Below are positions 19,001-31,451 of a DNA stretch of 64,000 nt, piece by piece. Within the stretch, counting starts at the first letter, position 1; every line of letters starts with the position of its first letter. The notes under the pieces were generated by a model that ran no database searches, was not told the origin of the DNA, and was given only the letters and a program-made list of their open reading frames with translations. Made by a program: the position numbers and the translations under genes. This DNA is from Agelas oroides (Eukaryota; Porifera; Demospongiae; Agelasida; Agelasidae): NCBI GenBank assembly GCA_949130485.1, contig OX422184.1, forward strand, positions 539,943 through 603,942, written 5' to 3'.

Positions 19001-21042
19001 AATTTACATAATTCTTGCTATGGAACTTGCAGATCAAGAACAAGAACAAATACTGGAGGAGTTACAACTGTGTCATGATGAGAGGGAGGCAGCCCTGAGG
19101 CACATCAAGTCAGTGAAGGCAGAGAACGAGGAGTTAAAAAGACAACTACACTACATCTATCCTGGTGGAATGGAAACAACAGGTATACAAAATAAATGAA
19201 TGATTTATCAACATAGCATTTTCATAACATTCTTGTGATCACTCAGGCTCTCTTAAAGGGCTGGATGTCATTGCAGAGACCAACTTCATAGTCACCAACC
19301 GTGCTCAGAGCTTCAGCTGGACTGGGTATGGGCTGAAGCTTCACATTCCCGCGGGAGCCCTGCCAGCTGGCCTGGAGGAGTGTAGACTTCTCCTGAAGGT
19401 GGGCTTATCTGGTCAGTTTGCACTCCCTGAGAATACCTCCCTCGTAAGTGCAGTGTACTGGCTAGACAGTGAGCCTCGACGCAAGTTCTCCAAGCTCTTC
19501 ACTATGGAGATCCAGCATTGTGTGAAGCCCACTCATACATCGAAGTTAAAGTTTGTCCATGCAAAATGTTCACAGAAGCACCTCCCCTATGAATTCAAGG
19601 ATGTAGAGGGAAGAGTGTTTTCCACTGACACTGCTTACGGATGTGTGCAACGTGATCACTTTTCTCTGCTTGGTATGGTCATTAGTAAGCTTGTACCACA
19701 AGTTCAGTTGTATTGTGCCAGCCTCTACTATCTGAGGACGGGAGTGAATCGGATAGATATTCACTTTGTCATCACCAAGGACCTAGAGGCACATGCCACA
19801 GTGAGTTTGGAGCTATTGACTTACTGCGATCGCTACTCATTGCTGTCATGTGTCCAAATATTTCTACATGCAGGTTGTTGAAGAGAAGTACACAGCCATG
19901 GGTGCCATATTTGAAGCTGAAATGCGGGTTGATTTTGAGTCAAATAGCATCTCACTGCAAGAAGTTGATCTTGAAAATGGATGGAGAATATTTCCAGTGT
20001 TTCACCCTGAGGTACTATGCACATTAATATTGTTAGACACAACATGTGATGAGGTCGATTGTTTGTTCTCACAGATCACTAAAGAGGAGGTGGATATTTA
20101 CAAGCCTGGACGGCATATCCCCTCCTGCAAGTTGAAAGCAGAGTGGACTAAGCAGAGCAAGCCATCACGACTCATCCATAAAGTAACCCTGAAGGGTGCT
20201 AAGCAACCATTGAACTACATCGACATTGACCTTGACTGTGACCCCATCCCACTAGGTACTTTAATCATATGGGAACCAAACCCAAATTCGTAACTTTTAT
20301 TAGCCTTTGCCTACCTCCTACCTTTTGTGACTTGGGAAGTTTTAAAGCATGTCTGCACTATACCCCCCTGAAAGTTTATCATGCAGTCAAAGTTCATCAT
20401 GAATACTGCCTGTATGAGTTCAATGAATTTTACCTGAGTTCTGTCTGTTGTACAGAATTGTATTCCCTACTTACACCATGAATATGATGATCATCTGCTT
20501 TCTTTAATCTAACTTGAGTGCACACTATGTAGCAACAGCTTCTGGTTGTGTCTGTCATGTTGTTATATATCATTTGCTTGATGAAAGAGACGAAGCTCAG
20601 CCTACATGATTGTATTTTACACAGGTGGTGAGATTACAGCCAGAAATGTACCAGGGCAAGGTAAACTGGTCTAAGACAATGTCATGCACTGTTATGAGCA
20701 ATTGTTTCTTTCATAGGTCAACATAGAATGTTACCAGCTAGTTTGGACAGTGAACCAAAGCTTCCAGATCTCATGAATGAAGTAGCTGCCAAGACCCCGA
20801 GCAAATGGAGAGACATAGGCCTTCAGTTGGGGCTGGATCAGGGGGTACTAGAGGGAATTGCCACCATCAGCCCAAGAGACACCAACCTGTGTTACAGTAA
20901 TGTCTTCACACTTTGGGAAAATTCAACAACACATCCCTACACCTGGTCGACAATAGTGGAGGTTCTGCAAGCTCGATCAGTTGGGGAGAAGAGATTGGCA
21001 ACCAAAATCAAGAATAAACTGACTGGACCTCCACCTCAGTAA
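15809..21042 (+). CDS. Gene 2: Kelch-death-ZU5-UPA-death domain protein with H-F-S motif
   Basis: Exons: 15809-15826 (or the duplicate 15955-15972), 16068-16941, 17068-17369, 17436-17487, 18349-18522, 19033-19182, 19247-19800, 19874-20011, 20075-20255, 20625-20660 and 20717-21042. All are GT-AG, phases agree, and the frame is open for about 934 residues. Kelch propeller about 7-297; death-like domain 298-398; Lys/Arg/Glu-rich linker 416-473; coiled coil 474-523; ZU5 about 524-665, with GYGLKLHIP and IQHC cores; UPA-like region to about 814; C-terminal death domain about 835-925. H-F-S at residues 661-663 (19657-19665) is where PIDD1 and FIIND proteins cut themselves. I infer a cytosolic sensor with a cleavable death-domain effector. 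An ATTAAA polyadenylation signal candidate is at 21198. Gene 5 is its recent duplicate. Confidence 0.8.
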
Positions 21043-21501
21043 CTTTGGGAATGGACTCGAGATTGATAGTTGCACTAGTAGATTAATAATAATACTGTTG
21101 GACCTTCTTCACAGCTTTTGTATTTATTGTGACCTTTGTCAGTTATTTTCTTTTTATTTATCGACTATGTAAGAGTAGGCATTGGCTGAATGGTTTCATT
21201 AAAGCTTTTGGATTCTGAATCTATTATGTTCCACTCATTCATCACAGTGTGAATGTTGCTAGGGGACCTAGCCCAAGAAATTTGACTTGGTTCACCAGAC
21301 CGTTTCTCCTCGTGACAGGGCGGGGTCTGGCGACGAGACCACCTACTATTTTAGCATTCAGGCAATGACTCAGAGGAGACAACAGAATGGCAAGTGATTC
21401 ATATCACTGATTTCTTGTTTACGTTTACATGCTCACTTCACTGGCAGTACCTTCATGTCTATAGCTGTAGGTTGGAGTTCTTAGTTGCTAAAATATAATA
21501 T
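21043..21501. other. 3' flank of gene 2
   Basis: Contains the ATTAAA signal at 21198-21203 and a conserved downstream stretch shared by genes 2, 3 and 5. No exon is seen. Confidence 0.5.
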
Positions 21502-22251
21502 TCTGTGAAGCAGATGACTATTAGACTAATACATAGGTTCTGTTTTGCTGCTGTTATACTGGAAATAGCGAACCCTGGTCCTGTTCTTCAAAATATTACA
21601 CGTATCTACCTCTTGGGAATTTTTTTCTGCAGTTACCCACCCCCTTCGATTCTTTTTGTCATTCACACCTAATTAGCTCTTATGGCCCACCCGGACCATG
21701 GTGGTGGATTCATGCTTCCTAGAAAAACAGCACTTTATCCAGTGCAGGAATACTGGAGCAGATATGGTTATGGGATATGCCATTTATAACTATTGCTGGC
21801 ATCTGTACTTTTTACGGTGTCACTGTACCTACTGATATGTGGTATTAAAGATGCTAAAGTTGAAAAACTGGCACTATTCGAAGTGGGAATAACTAATGTT
21901 ATATTCTTCCTTACCTTTCTGGTCCTCACAGTGTTGTGGTGTCTTCAAGAAACAGGCACAGTTTCTTCTTATATTACCTGGCTACTTATTGCAATCTCTA
22001 TCCCACTTGCTCTGACTGTGGCCTCACTGGCTACGCTGTTTTCCATCCACCTGCCTCTTTCTTTCATGATCGCCTGTACATGTTACAAACACCAGAGACA
22101 AAAAAGCATCTATGATGTAACTATTGACCAGAGTACAGACAGACATCAACCCAGTTCCACCACATGGGACTCCCCTCACAGTTCTGCTGATAATGAAATC
22201 ATACCTCTCGTCCGTGACCAGCAACAACCTAACTATGGCAGCAACACTTAA
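21502..22251 (+). pseudogene. 7TM receptor relic downstream of gene 2
   Basis: Similarity to the intact receptor starts at its TM2-TM3 loop. The first half has deletions and frameshifts. The last 150 codons (21793-22251, TM5 to the C-terminus) remain open and close to the intact gene, ending NYGSNT. It lacks TM1-TM4, so it is probably not a working receptor. Confidence 0.8.
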
Positions 22252-22284
22252 ATTATACACTCATTGGATTAAATATTTTGAAGG

Positions 22285-22483
22285 GTGATTGATTGGTTGA
22301 TTGATTGATTGGTTGATTGATTGATCAACTGATTGATCGATTGATTGATTGATTGATCAACTGATTGATTGATTGATTGATCGATTGATTGATTGATTGA
22401 TTGATTGATGGATCGATTGATCGATCGATCGATTGATTGATTGATCGATCGATCGATTGGTTGATTGACCAATTGGTTGATCA

Positions 22484-22514
<31 letters not shown>

Positions 22515-22515
22515 A
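22285..22515. repeat. (TTGA)n-type tetranucleotide repeat with GATC variants
   Basis: Runs of GATT/TTGA units broken by TTGATCGA and GGTTGA variants. A similar array follows each receptor relic (31124-31391, 55085-55155, 62790-62870). Asn-Gln-Ser-Ile polymer frames across it are artefacts. Confidence 0.92.
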
Positions 22516-22927
22516 ATTTTATGCAGAAAAGCCACCCCAATAGCTGAGTCCTGTGTACATAATGCACAGAAAAAGAACAGTACACTAGAAATACTATAAT
22601 TATTAGCAAAGAGAAATAGTAGGGTCATTCCCAGCCTCCCATTTTTTTTACTCTTTCCATTTGTTTTCAATAATACACGGAAGCCGGAAATACACAAGTC
22701 AGCAAACAGGAAAGTGAACTGCACTAACACATAATGGACTTTTGTAAATGTACAGCCAAGAAAACAAAGTCAATGCTACATAACTCCCAACTGTAATCAA
22801 TCAATCATTACCTTACCATACATGTTCTATTGTCTATGCTTAGACTATGATAAAGTATAGCTGCCTTTGCTGCCTGTCCATAGTTTACTATTTGGCAAGC
22901 ATGAACTGTGAGCTACCCAGCACATAA

Positions 22928-23236
22928 TGAATGAATGAAACATTTTATTAGAGTGACACGCAAAATGCCGGCCTGGTTTGGCCTATGAGTCAAACAAATG
23001 TTAAACAGATACTACAAATTTAACACAAATTGTAGTTAACAGTTGATTTTTACAAATGTTTTCCTATTATTTTACAATGATAAGTAATGATAATGATAAT
23101 GTACTTAAATTTTCCAATAAGGGTTAATTAGGGAGGTATAATTACATCCAATGCAGCTAAACAAGTAAGATCGTACATGTTCGAGGCCTGGACACAGCAT
23201 AATAAAGTGTAAAGTAGATAATATAGACGGGTATAT
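22928..23236 (-). mobile_element. 3' end of a non-LTR retrotransposon (LINE), 5'-truncated
   Basis: Reversed, this is a diverged copy of the 3' end of the LINE at 38331-40225. It includes the last part of the RT frame, the segment containing GTGTCACTCTAATAAAAT and the ATTC tail. It is shared with D2 (about 55572-55930), so insertion predates the duplication. Confidence 0.75.
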
Positions 23237-23487
23237 GTTATATATCTATGTCAGTTTCAACCGCGTTTGATCAACACGCAGGCTTGTATTTAATACAGCT
23301 TATTGCCAAGCCAGTGGGTGGGGCTCTTGCAGTCTGCAATTACGCTGCATTCCGCAACTTGTGGGCATATACGTAGGTGTTCCGTGCGACAAGCAGTCGG
23401 AATCGCCTTCCATGCGCACGAATTTGGACAAATAATTGTAGGCTGCAGCTGGTTACTGGTCGAGCGTCAACTCGTAACTCTGGCCCC

Positions 23488-26400
23488 ATGGATCGACCTG
23501 AACCAGAGGTAATCCACGCTATCAATGTCCTACATTATGATCATCACAGTATAATTCAATTTTGTCAACGAAATACGGTAGCTGACAGAGTATTGATGTT
23601 CCGACTTTGCCAGGTGGATCTCCTCCATCCTCTCGCCACTCTGGCTGAGTGGAAAGAGTACAGTAGGATGCCAGTGGGTATGCGTGATGCCCAGGCTGTG
23701 GTGCTAGGAGACAAGGTCTACATTGGAGGAGGAGATACACCAACCGGTCCATCATCTGACCTACTCATTTACGATTTCAAAAAGGATTCCTGGGAAAAAA
23801 TCAAAACTCCTACGCAATTATACAGCCTTGCAGTCTACCGTTCACAGCTGTTATTGGTGGGAGGAATAGTGTGCTCTCATAACACTGTTACGAATAAGAT
23901 ATGGGTGTTGGATAAGAAGGCCGATACAGATGAGCCTGAAGGTTGCTGGGTCGCATCCTTGATACCTGCCATGCCAACAGAACGCTTTGGAACATCTGCT
24001 GTTGGTGTGGGCAACCACCTCATAGTGGTGGGGGGAGACAAAGGTGGCCTTGATGGTCGTCTGAATGTGGTCGAAGTATATGATGGTCATAAGTGGAGGA
24101 CAGTGCAATCTCTCCCACGATCATGCTCTCGAATGAAGTCTGTTGTTCATGAAGGGTTCTGGTACTTGGCTGGTGGAGTAGATCAGGGCAAAAAAGTTTT
24201 CTATGCCTCCTTTGAAGACCTAACAGCTCCAGAGAGTGCCGAACAGACCGGAATATGGGTGGTTTTGCCCGATGCACCTTTGGAACGTTCCACTCCAGTC
24301 ATTTTTGGAATGCAGCTAACCACTGTGGGGGGTTTGTTTAGGTCAGCTATCCACGCTTACTCCCATCGCACCAGAAGCTGGGTACCTGTGGGGAAGATGC
24401 CAGTTGCTCATGGCTTTTCCTGCAGTGTAGTCCTCCCAAATGGAGAACTGCTGATGGTCGGAGGAAAGACTCATCATGGGATTTCATCTGATGTATTTAG
24501 AACAAAACTTCAGAGTAAGTCTGCTAGCCTGTGGCCTGGGAATGATTGAGGCTAAATCTCATTTGTAAGGTTGCACATTATGTAAATGATCCTAAAAAGT
24601 ATAGTCTGACTTGCACTTAAGTTTTGCTGCAGATGATCTAGTTACCATTACTCTTCTCACCAGCTACATCTTTCCCTGATGGCCAATTCACTCTAAATGA
24701 CCTTGATCGGTTGGAGGCTGTGAGTGGAATCTCTGTTTACGAGCAGTTAGCTCCTGAGTTATTGCCTAAAATGGCATCAACCTTGCACTTGGATGTACCT
24801 ACTCTTAACAACCCAAAGCAGTTGTTTGAAGAGTGGATCTCAGGAAAGAGTGCACTACCGGCAACCTGGCCGATACTGGTTGGAGTACTTCGAGGTGTAC
24901 GCCCTCCACTGGGTAGCGATATTGAAAATTTCTTCAACACACAAACACCTACGACACGAGCAGTATCACTGGTGCGAGTGTGTAATTGTCATACATATTA
25001 TACTTGTCTCTTCTTTACACTCTGTTATCCAATTTTACAGCTCCTAGAACAGAAGAAGAAGAATGAACAGTCACCATCAGGTGAAGAGAAAATCAAATCA
25101 GAATCAGAAGGTGGGAACACTACCATTCAGATTATCCCTGTTGCAAAAGATAGACGTTCATAACAGCCCAAGTTCTGGAGTATAGAAGCTAGGCCATCTT
25201 TGAGGTTGTAGCAAGGAGGGTTTCATGGACTTGTTCTACAGATCGTCATTTGAGGTAGCCTTATATGCTATGGCTGTGTTGTGTGATGATTATTATCATG
25301 TCTTTCTGGTCCATGTACTTAGATAGTGAGCTAGATGCAGGCTAAGCGTATGTATCCACAAGTTTACACCTGATATAAACTAAGAATCAATATGTTACTA
25401 TTGCTGGCTACACATGGTGGATTTCACAGAGTTGTCCCATAGATCACTATTTTAGGTGGCCGTCATGCTGTGGCAGCGTTGGTGGTGCAATTATCTTTCC
25501 ATGCCTGTAGTATGTGGATGGCAAGCTAGATGCAGGCTGAGAGTAGGGATAAACTAGGAGAGTAGGGATAAACTTAACATGCACAAGTTTCACACCTGAT
25601 ATTGACAACTCTCCAGAGTGTCCTCATTAGGATTGGGCTTAAGTAGCCCTAAAAAGCTGAAAGAATTTACTAAACGTAGTTAAATTTCCAGCATTTCAAT
25701 GCTTATTGGCTACATGTTGTTACATACATGTGTTTGGTTGATGAATTCTCCTACTGAATCTGATTGGTCAACATCTCATGAAAGCTAATGACCTGTGCTA
25801 GACCTTTGCTTCACCCACCCCCATGGCAGTGCTATGAATATAGTTAGACTATAAAGCTGGGATCTCACACTGTTTTATTCATCACAGCTGGTCCAGTTAA
25901 GGTAGAGCATCGAGTTGTGTGATTGGTCAGTATGACATGAATACTAACAATCTGTACTAGACCATCTTAACGCCTCCATGAGATTACTGTGAATAAAGCT
26001 TGCCTTTTGGTGGGAGAGACTCACAGGGGCGGTGGCAACAACTCAAAGGTGGTCAGGCCATTATATGGCAAAGGCTGAAAAGGAAGTGATAATTTTAGTT
26101 TTGTTTTTGGCTATCAGGAGAGCTTGGTGTATTTTAGTACTGTTTATAGCCAAAGCTATAAAAGTTCAAAAAATGTTCCAGCCAAATTCAGATCAGTCCG
26201 AGTGGTGCTGGAGCTGTGTGCATGTGACTGTGATCTTATCATGTCCTTTACGATATATAGATGGGTGATTGACCTGTGCTAGACCATTTCTACTGATGAA
26301 GTTATAAACAGAGTCATTCACTGCTTGTTTTACCACAGCTGGCTTGGGTAAGGCGAAGGTGGAGGACCAGGAGATCCAGACAGAGGTTGTGGAGACAGTG

Positions 26401-29206
26401 GAGCAGGAGATCCAGGCAGAAGACACAGCACAAGGTGTGTGATTGGATTCCATGAATATGATTCAACTTGAAATCACAAGTTGACCACTGAAAAGCAGAT
26501 TTTCCGTTACCTACTTAAATTGGAAGCTTTTGTCAACAAATGTTTATGCAATCATTGGGGCAAGACAGTATGAAACAATGCCACCGTTTATGACCATGCA
26601 AATCATGTTTGGTTCAGCCCAACTGTCCATGGATGCAGTGAGCAAAGGGAGTGTGGAAGGAGTGTGGCACAGGATACTGGTATTAGTTAGAGTAGTCTTG
26701 AGCTTATATCACTAAGAGCTGATGCTCTCTGGAATGCAACAATGCAGTCTTAATTAGTGACAGAGGCACGTGTGTACTTATAGACATTAGTTTACCTACC
26801 GTGAATCAGCAGCTCATGAATTCCCGTATGTACTCATCCACCCCCATGAGTTGGTTATGAATAAAGATTGCCTGATGTTTTCTTAGTTTAATATCCAAAG
26901 CTATTAGTATACTGAAGCTAGTTATCAAATTGCACATTCCAGCTACCACAGCTTTGGTGCCCAAGACAACGTTTGCTGGCACAAGTTTTACATAGCAACT
27001 TGGTTACATAGTTGGTCTTGCCTACAAGTATATAGTTTTGCTTGATAGTCTTATTGCAGAAAAGCAGATTAGCATGTAAATACAAATTGTTGCTATACAT
27101 TTTACAGAGCAAGAACAAGTGCAGGTGCTGGAGAAAGAGCTACAACAATGTCATGATGATAGGGAGGCAGACATGTGGCGCATCGAGTCACTGAAGGATG
27201 AGATTGAGGAGCTAAGAAGACAGCCACACTACATCCATCACAGTGACATGGAAATAACAGGTATATAGAATAATCTATCAACATGGCATTTGGATAACAT
27301 TCTTGTGATTTAGGCTACCTGAGAGGGATGGATGTCATTGCCGAAACCAGTGCCCTGATCACCAACCAGGCCCAGACCTTCAACTGGGCAGGCTATGGAC
27401 TGAAGCTCCACATTCCCCAGCAGTCCCTGCCAGCTCGCTTGGAGGAGTGTAGACTCCACCTGAAGGTGGCCTTATCTGGTCAGTTTGAACTCCCCCAGAG
27501 CACCTCTCTTGTGAGCGCAGTCTACTGGATAGACAGTGAGCCTCGATGCAAGTTCTCCAAGCATCTCACCCTTGATATCCAGCACTGTGTGAAGCCCACT
27601 GATACCTCAAAGCTGAGCTTTGTTCAAGCAAAGTGCTCCCAGACAGACCTTCCCTATAAATTCAAAAATGTTGAGGGAGGAGTGTTTTCCAGTGATAGTG
27701 CCCACGGATATGTGCAATGCAACTGCTTCTCTCTGTTTGGAGCAGTCTATAATAAGCTGGTGCCTCAAGTTCAGCTATATTCTGCCGGCATTTACTACCT
27801 GAGGAAGGGAGTGAAGCGAATAGATATTCATTTTGTCATCACCAAGGACCTGGAAACACATGCAACAGTAGGTCGAGCTACGTATGTGTGTGCTCCTTAC
27901 TCATTTTGTCACTAACTGAATACATGTATTTCTACAGTTTGTTGAACGGAAGTACAATACCAAGGGTGCCATACTTGAAGCAGAAATGAGGGTTGAGTTT
28001 GAATCAGACAGCATCTCATTGCAAGGAGTTATTCTTGAAGACGGATGGCAAATAATTTCAGTGTTTCACCCAATGGTAAGATAGGTGCTGTGTATGTGAT
28101 TGTTATTTAGAACCTGTGATGATACTGCATGTTACCAGTAATTCACAGTACCGGAAAATACCTTAGCAGTAGTTGACATTTAGTTTAATCTTCCCACATA
28201 ATATTATACAACTTCAAATTAGCAGATGTATGTGATTATAGTCTAAAAAATACTTTGCTACAGCAAGAAGTTTTGTTGACTGTTCTTACAGATCACTAAA
28301 GAGGAGGTGGATATTTTCAAGCCCGGACGGCGAATCCCCTCCTGCCAGCTGAAAGCAAAGTGGACCAAGCCAAGCAAGCCATCTGACTTCATCTGTGAAC
28401 TAACTCTTAAGGGTGCTAAAAAACCTTCCAACTACTTTTGCATTGACCTTGACTGTGACTACATCTCAATAGGTACTTACTTTTGAATGGCCAAACCAAC
28501 TTCTTACCTTTGCCCACCTTCTGCCTTGGGGTACTCTATAATCTATGAATATCCCTAAACTAAACGTTTATCAGTCAAAGTTTATCCTAATGACACATGA
28601 ATACCCTTGATGAATGAATTTTGCCAGAGTTTTGTTCCTTGTAACTAATTATACTATAGAATACAGAGTGCATATCACTAGCTGACCTGTACTTCAGTCT
28701 ATTCATCTTGAGGACACTAGCAACAGCTTCTGTGCTTGTGATGTTGTTTTAATTGCTTGTTGCAAGTTGTATGTCAACAGCTAACATGTTATTTCACACA
28801 GGTGGTGACATTATACCACCAGATCAAGGTAAGCAATATAAACTGATCGAATACATTGCCATTCACACAAGTTTTCTTCCACATAGGTCCATCAGCTGGG
28901 TTGCACAGTGAACCAAAGCTCTCGGACCTCCTGAACACAGTAGCTGCCAAGATCCCGAGCAAATGGAGAGATGTGGGCCTGCAGCTGGGGCTGGATCTGG
29001 GTGTACTAGACGGAATTGCCTACATCAGCCCAAGAAACACCAACCTCTGTTTCAGTAATGTTTTCACACTTTGGGAAAACCAAAATTCAACAACACATCC
29101 CCACACCTGGTCAACAATAGTGGAGGTTCTGCAGGCTCCGTCAGTTGGGGAGAAGAGATTGGCAACCAAAATCAAGAATAAACTGACTGGACATCCACCT
29201 CAGTAA
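23488..29206 (+). CDS. Gene 3: Kelch-death-ZU5-UPA-death domain protein with C-F-S variant
   Basis: Exons: 23488-23508 (MDRPEPE), 23614-24514, 24664-24971, 25041-25110, 26339-26434, 27108-27260, 27314-27867, 27938-28075, 28292-28472, 28802-28828 and 28887-29206. All are GT-AG, phases agree, and the frame is open for about 922 residues. Domain order matches gene 2, but the linker differs. It uses a 96-bp phase-1 exon with a repeated QEIQ-E-V motif and lacks the Lys/Arg-rich exon. An extra upstream linker exon at about 25888-25914 has lost its GT donor, though gene 6 keeps it. The autocleavage position reads C-F-S (residues 654-656, 27724-27732). ATTAAA is at 29362. The Kelch frame reads through intron 1 by chance; the start at 23488 matches all paralogs. 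Confidence 0.78.
25546..25573. repeat. Possible target site or footprint matching a gene 6 insertion
   Basis: GGGATAAAC occurs twice, 10 bases apart (TAGGAGAGTA between). At the matching place in gene 6 the same two 9-mers flank a complete TAGCCTCG-family element (58296-58390). It could be an excision footprint or an older 19-bp tandem duplication. Confidence 0.5.
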
Positions 29207-29639
29207 CTTTGGGAATGGACTCGAGATTGATAGTTGCACTAGTAGATTAATAATAATACTGTTGGACCTTCTTCACAGCTTTTGTATTTATTGTGACCTT
29301 TGTCAGTGTAGGAGTTATTATTTATCAACTATGTAAGAGTAGGCATTGGCTGAGTGGTTTCATTAAAGCTTTTGGATTCTGAATCTATTATGTTCCAACA
29401 TGCAGTGTGAATGTTGCTAGGTGACCTAGCCCAAGAAATTTGACTTGGTTCACCAGACCGTTTCTCCTCGTGAGAGGGTGGGGTCTGGGGACGAGACTAC
29501 CTACTATTTTAGCATTCTGGCAATGACTCAGAGGAGACAACAGAATGGCAAATGATTCATATCACTGATTTCTTGTTTACATGCTCACTTCACCTTCATG
29601 TCTAGCTATAGGTTGGAGTTCTTAGTTGCTAAAATTTAA

Positions 29640-30331
29640 TATTTTGTGAAGCAGATGCCTATTACATAGGCTCTGTTTTGCTGCTGTTATACTGGAAATA
29701 GCTAGCCCTGATTCTGTTCTTCAAAATATTACACATATCTAGCTACCTCTTGGGAATTTATTGATGTGTACTTTGAGAAAATGAGTGCAACTTTGCATGC
29801 TGTGGCTGAAAGGCCAATAGCTAAACTAGAAGTTGCCATATTTGTTTCTGCAGTTACCCACCCCCTTCTTTTTGATCGGATACCATTCACACTTAATAAA
29901 CTCTTATGGCCCACCTGGACTGCGGGTGCTGGATCCGTGCTTCTGAGAAAAATTACAATTTATCCAGTGGAGGAATGCTGGAGCAGGTGTGGCTATGGGA
30001 TGTGCCATTTGTAACTATCGCGTTTCTAACATCTGTACTTTTTACGGTGTCACTGTACCTGCTGGGATGTGGTATTAAAAATGCTAAAGTTGAAAAACTG
30101 GCACTATTTGAAGTGGGAATAACTAACATCATGTTTTTTCTTGCCTTTCTGGTCCTCACAGTATTGTGGTGCCTTCAAGAAATAAACACAGTTTCTTCTT
30201 ATATTACTTGGCTACTTATTGCCATCTCTATCCCACTCGCTCTGACTGTGGCCTCACTGGCTACACTGTTTGCCATCCACTTGCCTCTCTCTTTCATGAT
30301 CGCCTGTACATGTTGTTCATGCTGGAAATAG
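29640..30331 (+). pseudogene. 7TM receptor relic a, downstream of gene 3
   Basis: Starts in the TM2-TM3 loop region with deletions. It is open from 29906 to 30331 (TM5 to TM7) and is then joined abruptly to a second receptor copy within TM3 sequence. Confidence 0.8.
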
Positions 30332-31095
30332 CCTTTGTTCTGTTTTTCAAAGTATTACACATATGGGAGTTTGTTGATGTGTACTACGAAAAAGAAGAGT
30401 GCAAGTTCTTATGTTGTGGCTGGAAGATCAATAAACTAGAAGTTGCCATTTTTGTTTTTGCAGTTACCCTCCCCCTTCTCTTTGAATGGATACCGTTCAC
30501 CACTAACTCTTATGGCCCTCTTGGAACATGGTGCTGGATTCGAAATTTAGAGGAAAATTGCAATTTATCCAGTGCAGGAATGCTGGAGCAGGTGTGGCTA
30601 TGGGATGTGCCATTTGTAACTGTCGCATTTCTAACATCTGTACTTTTTAGTGTCACTGTACCTGCTGGGATGTGGTATTAAAAAATGCCAAAGTTGAAAA
30701 ACTGCCACTATTCGAAGTGGGAATAACTAACATTATATTCTTCCTTACCTTTCTAGTCCTCGCAGTGTTGTGGTTTTTTCAACAAACAGGCACACTTCAT
30801 TCTTTATATTACCTGGCTGCTTACTGCAATCTCTATCCCACTTGCTCTGACTGTGGCCTCACTGGCTACGCTGTTTTCCATTTATTTGCCTCTTTCTTTC
30901 ATGATCGCCTGTACATGTTGCAAACACCAGAGACAAAAAAACATCTATGATGTAACAACTATTGACCAGAGTACTGACAGGCACCAACCCAGTTCCACCA
31001 CATGGGACTCCCCTCACAGTTCTGCTGATAATAAAATCATATCTCTCGTCCGTGACAAGCAACAACCAAACTATGGTAGCAGCAGCAACAGTTAA
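30316..31095 (+). pseudogene. 7TM receptor relic b, fused to relic a
   Basis: Begins at the TM3 motif LFMLEIA. It keeps the WCWIRN loop, then has a 2-bp deletion near 30648 and extra A bases near 30680, both shifting the frame. The C-terminal tail is open again (30853-31095). The junction with relic a shares a short TGTTG stretch, which suggests illegitimate or unequal recombination. Confidence 0.8.
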
Positions 31096-31123
31096 ATTAT
31101 ACACTCATTGCTTTAAATTTTGA

Positions 31124-31241
31124 AGGATGATTGATTGGTTGATTGATTGGTCAATTGATTGATTGATTGATTGATTGATCGATTGATTGGTTGATTGATC
31201 GATTGGTTGGTTGGTTGGTTGATTGATCAATCGATTGATCA

Positions 31242-31291
<50 letters not shown>

Positions 31292-31341
31292 CGATCGATT
31301 GATTGTCGATTGAGTGATTGATTGATTGATTGTCGATTGAG

Positions 31342-31390
<49 letters not shown>

Positions 31391-31391
31391 T
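31124..31391. repeat. (TTGA)n-type tetranucleotide repeat
   Basis: Same array type as 22285-22515, after the gene 3 receptor relics. Confidence 0.9.
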
Positions 31392-31451
31392 TATGCAGAA
31401 AAGTCACCCCAATAGCTGATTCCTGTGTACATAATGCACAGAACAAGAATA

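Larger units (their letters stand above)
13200..31100. repeat. Segmental duplication, copy D1 (genes 2 and 3)
   Basis: From inside the receptor 3' part through gene 3 and its downstream region, this block reappears at about 46.2-62.8 kb. The gene 2 part is almost identical, with single-base differences and a few indels. The gene 3 part is more diverged, with many small indels. The left boundary lies in receptor sequence. Confidence 0.8.

Noticed and set aside
22269-22730. Asn-Gln-Ser-Ile repeat open frames, also near 31105, 55056 and 62724
   Set aside because: Translations of the TTGA tetranucleotide array, with no splice or homology support.
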